In this document: piece after piece, positions 59,862 through 64,000 of the stretch
How the letters are laid out: each line of letters begins with the position of its first letter
Numbering within the stretch: position 1 is the stretch's first letter
Assembly (NCBI GenBank): GCA_025363455.1
Contig: JANYDW010000031.1
Span: 1 to 64,000 of the forward strand
Source: Oleiharenicola sp.
Lineage (GTDB): Bacteria > Verrucomicrobiota > Verrucomicrobiia > Opitutales > Opitutaceae
Length of the DNA stretch: 64,000 bases
Direction of reading: 5' to 3'
The notes under the pieces: generated by a model
Databases searched by the model: none
What the model saw: the letters and a program-made list of their open reading frames with translations, nothing else
What the model was told of the DNA's origin: nothing
Position numbers and translations under genes: made by a program

Positions 59862-60122
59862 ATGGCCGACCAGAAAACCATCGAACAGCGCGTTAAAGAA
59901 ATCATCGTTAACCAGTTGAATGTTAATGAGGAACAGATTACGCCGCAGGCATCTTTCCTGGATGACCTTGGCGCTGATTCCCTCGACATCGTCGAGCTCA
60001 TCATGGCTTTTGAGGAAGAGTTCAAGGACGAGATCAAGGGTGAGATTCCCGAATCCGATGCGGAGAAGCTTCAGACCGTCGGTGACGTCGTCACCTACAT
60101 CCAGCAGAAGGCTGGCAAGTAA
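59862..60122 (+). CDS. acpP: Acyl carrier protein
   Basis: The 86-residue acidic protein has the phosphopantetheine site [12 protein letters not shown] with Ser40, and [20 protein letters not shown] near the start. It carries growing acyl chains for fatty-acid synthesis. The order fabG-acpP-fabF is the classic cluster. The leader before ATG has no Shine-Dalgarno sequence. A hairpin terminator follows. Confidence 0.97.
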   Translation: MADQKTIEQRVKEIIVNQLNVNEEQITPQASFLDDLGADSLDIVELIMAFEEEFKDEIKGEIPESDAEKLQTVGDVVTYIQQKAGK

Positions 60123-60145
60123 TATCTTTTGGCTTTTGAACTGAT

Positions 60146-60192
60146 CGCTCTACCGTCTGGCCCAGAGCTGGCCCGGTAGGGCGTTTTTATTT
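60146..60192 (+). terminator. Terminator between acpP and fabF
   Basis: CGCTCTACCG and CGGTAGGGCG pair with one G-T, with GGCCCAGAGCTGGCC in the loop, followed by TTTTTATTTT. It may lower fabF expression relative to acpP. Confidence 0.85.
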
Positions 60193-60209
60193 TCCACCCG
60201 AATCAACCG

Positions 60210-61460
<1,251 letters not shown>

Positions 61461-61471
61461 CCGGTGTTGAG

Positions 61472-61536
61472 GTAGGGCGCGACCGCTGGGCGCGCCGTCA
61501 AGGCCTTCGCGGACGGCCCAGCGGTCCGTCCCTACC
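61472..61536. repeat. GTAGGGCGCGACC-type palindromic repeat
   Basis: Starts GTAGGGCGCGACCGCTGGGC and ends CCCAGCGGTCCGTCCCTACC, directly after fabF. It is a sister of 33559-33624 and probably serves as terminator. Confidence 0.82.
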
Positions 61537-61602
61537 GGCGCAGCCTGCGCCAAAGCGCGGGGAGAGGGTAGATCGCGTTTTTGGGTACCTGAAAATTACC
61601 CG

Positions 61603-61631
61603 TTGACGCGACCGACGGCCGGCCTTTTATC
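61603..61631 (+). promoter_or_regulatory. Likely sigma-70 promoter of tRNA-Phe
   Basis: TTGACG at 61603-61608 and TTTATC at 61626-61631 are separated by 17 nt, ending about 19 nt before the tRNA. Confidence 0.6.
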
Positions 61632-61649
61632 TCGCGCTCTTTGGTTTGG

Positions 61650-61725
<76 letters not shown>

Positions 61726-61923
61726 CTCTAGGACAAGGAATTACGTGCTTTTTTGATTTTAGCCGATTTTCCTTTGTCCGGTTACTGTCCGGCTTTCAAA
61801 GCGCTCAAACGGGGGTCTTGCCAACCATGGAGACAAGTGAAGCCATGGCTTAGTTCGCACCCCAGCATTCACCCCAACGGACCATCCCTTGCAATTGCCC
61901 GGTCGGCGGGTTGATGTCGGTGG

Positions 61924-63096
61924 ATGAACTTCCGAGGCAAGCCACTTGGCCAAATTTCCGAATCCGACCTGCAGGGCTTGGTTGCGGCTCAGGTCCAGGA
62001 AGGCCACCAGATCGAGTATAAACGCATCTGGAAAGTCGGAAACCCCGAGGACAACCGCGAGACCCTGCTCGACATCGCAGCGTTCGCCAACGCTTCGGGC
62101 GGAGACATTCTCTACGGGGTGGAGGAAGACAAGGGGGTGCCGACGAAGCTTGCGGGGCTCGAGAATTTCAATGCCGACACTGAGGCCCAGCGTATCGACG
62201 GCCTGCTGGCTTCCTGGACGGACAAGAAGATTGTAGGGGTGGGGTACCAGTTGGTCCACTTGGCCTCAGGCCAGGGAGTATTTATTGTTCGCGTGCCCAA
62301 CCTCAGTTCTACGCTCCACGCCGTGACGCTGGGCGGAAATCCTCGTTACGTAACCCGGAACGCCAGTGGAAGAGCGAATATGACTACAGCCGGGATTGAG
62401 GTGGCCATCCTATACACCGGTAAATCCCGGGAGCGGGCCAAGCAATTTCGGAGCCAAAGAGACGTGGCAATTGCTGACAACACGCTCCCGATCACGCTCG
62501 CCGCCCCATACCGGCAGGTGCTCTACGTTTTGCCGTTGGCCGAACTTTCCAATTTCAACGCCCGCGAGGTGATAACGACGCTGCGGGACGACTTCCATCC
62601 CATGGGAGCGCCGCGGAGTATGGACGTGGGAGCAACTCAGGGTGGGGTCATGGCCTTTTCCAGCGAGACGGATCGCTCTATTTACAGCTATGTTCAGATT
62701 CACCGGAATGGCGCCCTCGAGGCGGTTATCTGTCGCAGCGGGGGAACCTCGGGCGACAAGATTTCCTCTGACTACGAGCGGGAGATGCGGAATTCACTCC
62801 TGCCGTATCTTCGGGCCCTGAACAGGCTCAGTCTCATGCCTCCTTACCTCGTCGGGGTCAGTCACCTGAACGTCGTGGGCTTCAGCATCTATGAGCCACC
62901 GCACGTCTCATATTTCCGGCCCCAGCTGGCCCAGACAGGCCAGATTCTTGCGACGGGTCTCTACGAGCTCGAGAGCATTGACACGGCGTCCGTTGATGCC
63001 GCGCTCAAGAGCCTTTTCGACCACGTTTGGAACGAATTCGGTCGCTTGGGATCGCCCCACTTCACCCCGGACGGAAAGTGGGAGCCGAAGCAATGA
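61924..63096 (+). CDS. AlbA_2/Schlafen-like domain protein
   Basis: The 390-residue protein has an N-terminal AlbA_2 (Schlafen-like) domain: GHQIEYKRIW, NRETLLDIAAFANASGGDILY then GVEED, and NPRYVTRNASGRANMT at about residue 140. The C-terminal 250 residues are not recognised; they include VLYVLPLAELSNFNAREVIT and a later SLMPPYLVGVSHLNVVGFSI. AlbA_2 proteins include nucleic-acid-binding and nuclease-like factors and often occur in defence islands and mobile elements. It sits about 200 nt after tRNA-Phe, in more AT-rich sequence, upstream of a zinc-ribbon protein gene on the same strand. Function in defence is inferred. Confidence 0.78.
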   Translation: MNFRGKPLGQISESDLQGLVAAQVQEGHQIEYKRIWKVGNPEDNRETLLDIAAFANASGGDILYGVEEDKGVPTKLAGLENFNADTEAQRIDGLLASWTDKKIVGVGYQLVHLASGQGVFIVRVPNLSSTLHAVTLGGNPRYVTRNASGRANMTTAGIEVAILYTGKSRERAKQFRSQRDVAIADNTLPITLAAPYRQVLYVLPLAELSNFNAREVITTLRDDFHPMGAPRSMDVGATQGGVMAFSSETDRSIYSYVQIHRNGALEAVICRSGGTSGDKISSDYEREMRNSLLPYLRALNRLSLMPPYLVGVSHLNVVGFSIYEPPHVSYFRPQLAQTGQILATGLYELESIDTASVDAALKSLFDHVWNEFGRLGSPHFTPDGKWEPKQ

Positions 63097-63304
63097 TCTG
63101 ACGCGGGCAGCCGACACTCTAGAAGCTTGTTTAGTTTTTAACTGGCGACGGCTGGTCCGAAGTATTCTCGAAATACATCTGCCTGATGTATACGGTCGTG
63201 GCCTTGGTCGATTTTGGCGACGGAACCTAATATTCGCCAAGTGATACTGGTCAATTGACGCAGTCAGCGTTGCTCTTCGATGATGAACCGTTCTGCTGGT
63301 ACAT

Positions 63305-64000
63305 ATGAGCGAAGCCGAAACCCTGGAAAGAACCTGTCCTGCCTGTGAAGCAAAGTTGAAGGTGGCCCGCCAATCGATTCCAGAGTTTAGCACCTGGAGT
63401 TGTCCAAACTGTGGGCGATGGGGACTCAGCGGCAGACTCCTTGACGGAGCCAAACCCACACTTGATCGACAAGAGATGACCAAGATCAAGCACCTGTTGT
63501 TCGAGCATCGCCTTAAGGGCGGCAAACCAATCATGATCTGTGAGAGAACTACCGAGTTTCCGCACCATAAGACGGGCGTGTTGGTTACCAAGGATGAGTT
63601 TCTTATTACATATCCCAAAAAGCCTTTGGAGTATTTCGATCGCGCCTTAGAGAATTTGGGTCGACTTGTTTCTCATCCCACAAGCGAACTATTATGGAAC
63701 GGCCGACACGATGCGGCGGTTTTCAGTGAAGGGGGAGAGGTGGATAACATGGTGAAGCAGTTGGACGAGCTCGGCTACATCGAGATTCGCCCTGCTGAGA
63801 CCCACGACGACGACGACCGGATCACAATTAGGGCCGCAGGCTGGCACAGGATCCAGGAATTGGAAGCACCGGGCAGGGATGCAAAGCAGGCATTTGTGGC
63901 CATGTGGTTCAATCCTTCGCAAACCACCTATTTCGACAATGGGTTCAAGCCAGCGATTGAAGAGGACAAAAAGGTCGTTGCCATCCGGATCGACCGCAAA
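63305..64000 (+). CDS. Zinc-ribbon protein with TIR/nucleoside-deoxyribosyltransferase-like end (truncated by window)
   Basis: The frame is open from ATG 63305 to the window edge (232 codons). Residues 11-14 and 33-36 are CxxC pairs (TCPACEAK; CPNCGRW), a zinc ribbon. Residues of about 130-190 look like a winged helix (DNMVKQLDELGYIEIRPAE; RITIRAAGWHRIQELE). From about 195, AFVAMWFNPSQTTYFDNGFK then PAIEEDKKVVAIRIDRK matches the start of a Rossmann-like nucleoside-deoxyribosyltransferase/TIR-like domain found in putative effectors. The start at 63305 is the first ATG of the frame. No Shine-Dalgarno sequence is seen. Function is inferred. Confidence 0.75.
   Translation, partial: MSEAETLERTCPACEAKLKVARQSIPEFSTWSCPNCGRWGLSGRLLDGAKPTLDRQEMTKIKHLLFEHRLKGGKPIMICERTTEFPHHKTGVLVTKDEFLITYPKKPLEYFDRALENLGRLVSHPTSELLWNGRHDAAVFSEGGEVDNMVKQLDELGYIEIRPAETHDDDDRITIRAAGWHRIQELEAPGRDAKQAFVAMWFNPSQTTYFDNGFKPAIEEDKKVVAIRIDRK

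Noticed and set aside
61726-61923. Possible integrase remnant or attachment-site duplication after tRNA-Phe
   Set aside because: No second copy of the tRNA 3' end and no recombinase motif could be seen in the window, so only the compositional change supports transfer.

Overview
The window looks like a chromosomal piece of a GC-rich member of the Verrucomicrobiota, most likely near Opitutaceae. The reasons are a Minf_1886-type protein restricted to Verrucomicrobia and Planctomycetes, a DUF1592/DUF1552/ankyrin cluster, many Tat-exported Gfo/Idh/MocA oxidoreductases, a periplasmic-type SOD, and many palindromic intergenic repeats. This assignment rests on family recognition, not on a database search.

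Layout. (1) 1-10738, minus strand: a type I-C CRISPR-Cas locus, read right to left as WYL regulator, cas3, cas5c, cas8c, cas7, a chimeric cas4/cas7 remnant, a PemK/MazF-like toxin-antitoxin pair, cas4, cas1, cas2, leader and array. The array has nine 37-nt repeats and eight spacers in view and runs off the left edge. (2) 11218-23923: housekeeping and stress genes. These are two PilZ paralogues around an exported SOD, a thioredoxin-like ferredoxin, a Fur-family regulator, a Minf_1886 protein, an M16 protease, an EF-hand protein, nadK, tlyA, an Fpg-type glycosylase, an M24 peptidase and two lipoproteins. (3) 24116-29413: a DUF1592 - DUF1552 - ankyrin set. (4) 31718-51561: a carbohydrate region with a GMC dehydrogenase and its Tat-bearing small subunit, two TIM-barrel sugar isomerase-like proteins, an MFS transporter and five Gfo/Idh/MocA oxidoreductases. 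Together these resemble a 3-keto-sugar (oxidise, cleave, reduce) pathway. Two glycosyltransferases and ApbE lie at its right end. (5) 51700-61460: core metabolism, with Nudix, proC, a receiver-kinase hybrid, folD, an SH3-like protein, a pseudouridine synthase, a CysJ-like reductase and fabG-acpP-fabF. (6) 61603-64000: tRNA-Phe(GAA) followed by a more AT-rich accessory segment with an AlbA_2/Schlafen-like gene and a truncated zinc-ribbon protein whose end looks like a nucleoside-deoxyribosyltransferase/TIR-like effector domain. This is a candidate defence pair.

The most notable points are the cas4::cas7 chimera with the embedded toxin-antitoxin module, which marks a rearranged or hybrid type I-C operon; the AlbA_2 plus zinc-ribbon pair at tRNA-Phe; and a dense set of intergenic palindromes. 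Some of these palindromes supply the stop codons of neighbouring genes, and low-complexity arrays of the same region have entered coding frames in cas4 and in a TIM-barrel gene. Many genes start after pyrimidine-rich leaders without a Shine-Dalgarno sequence.
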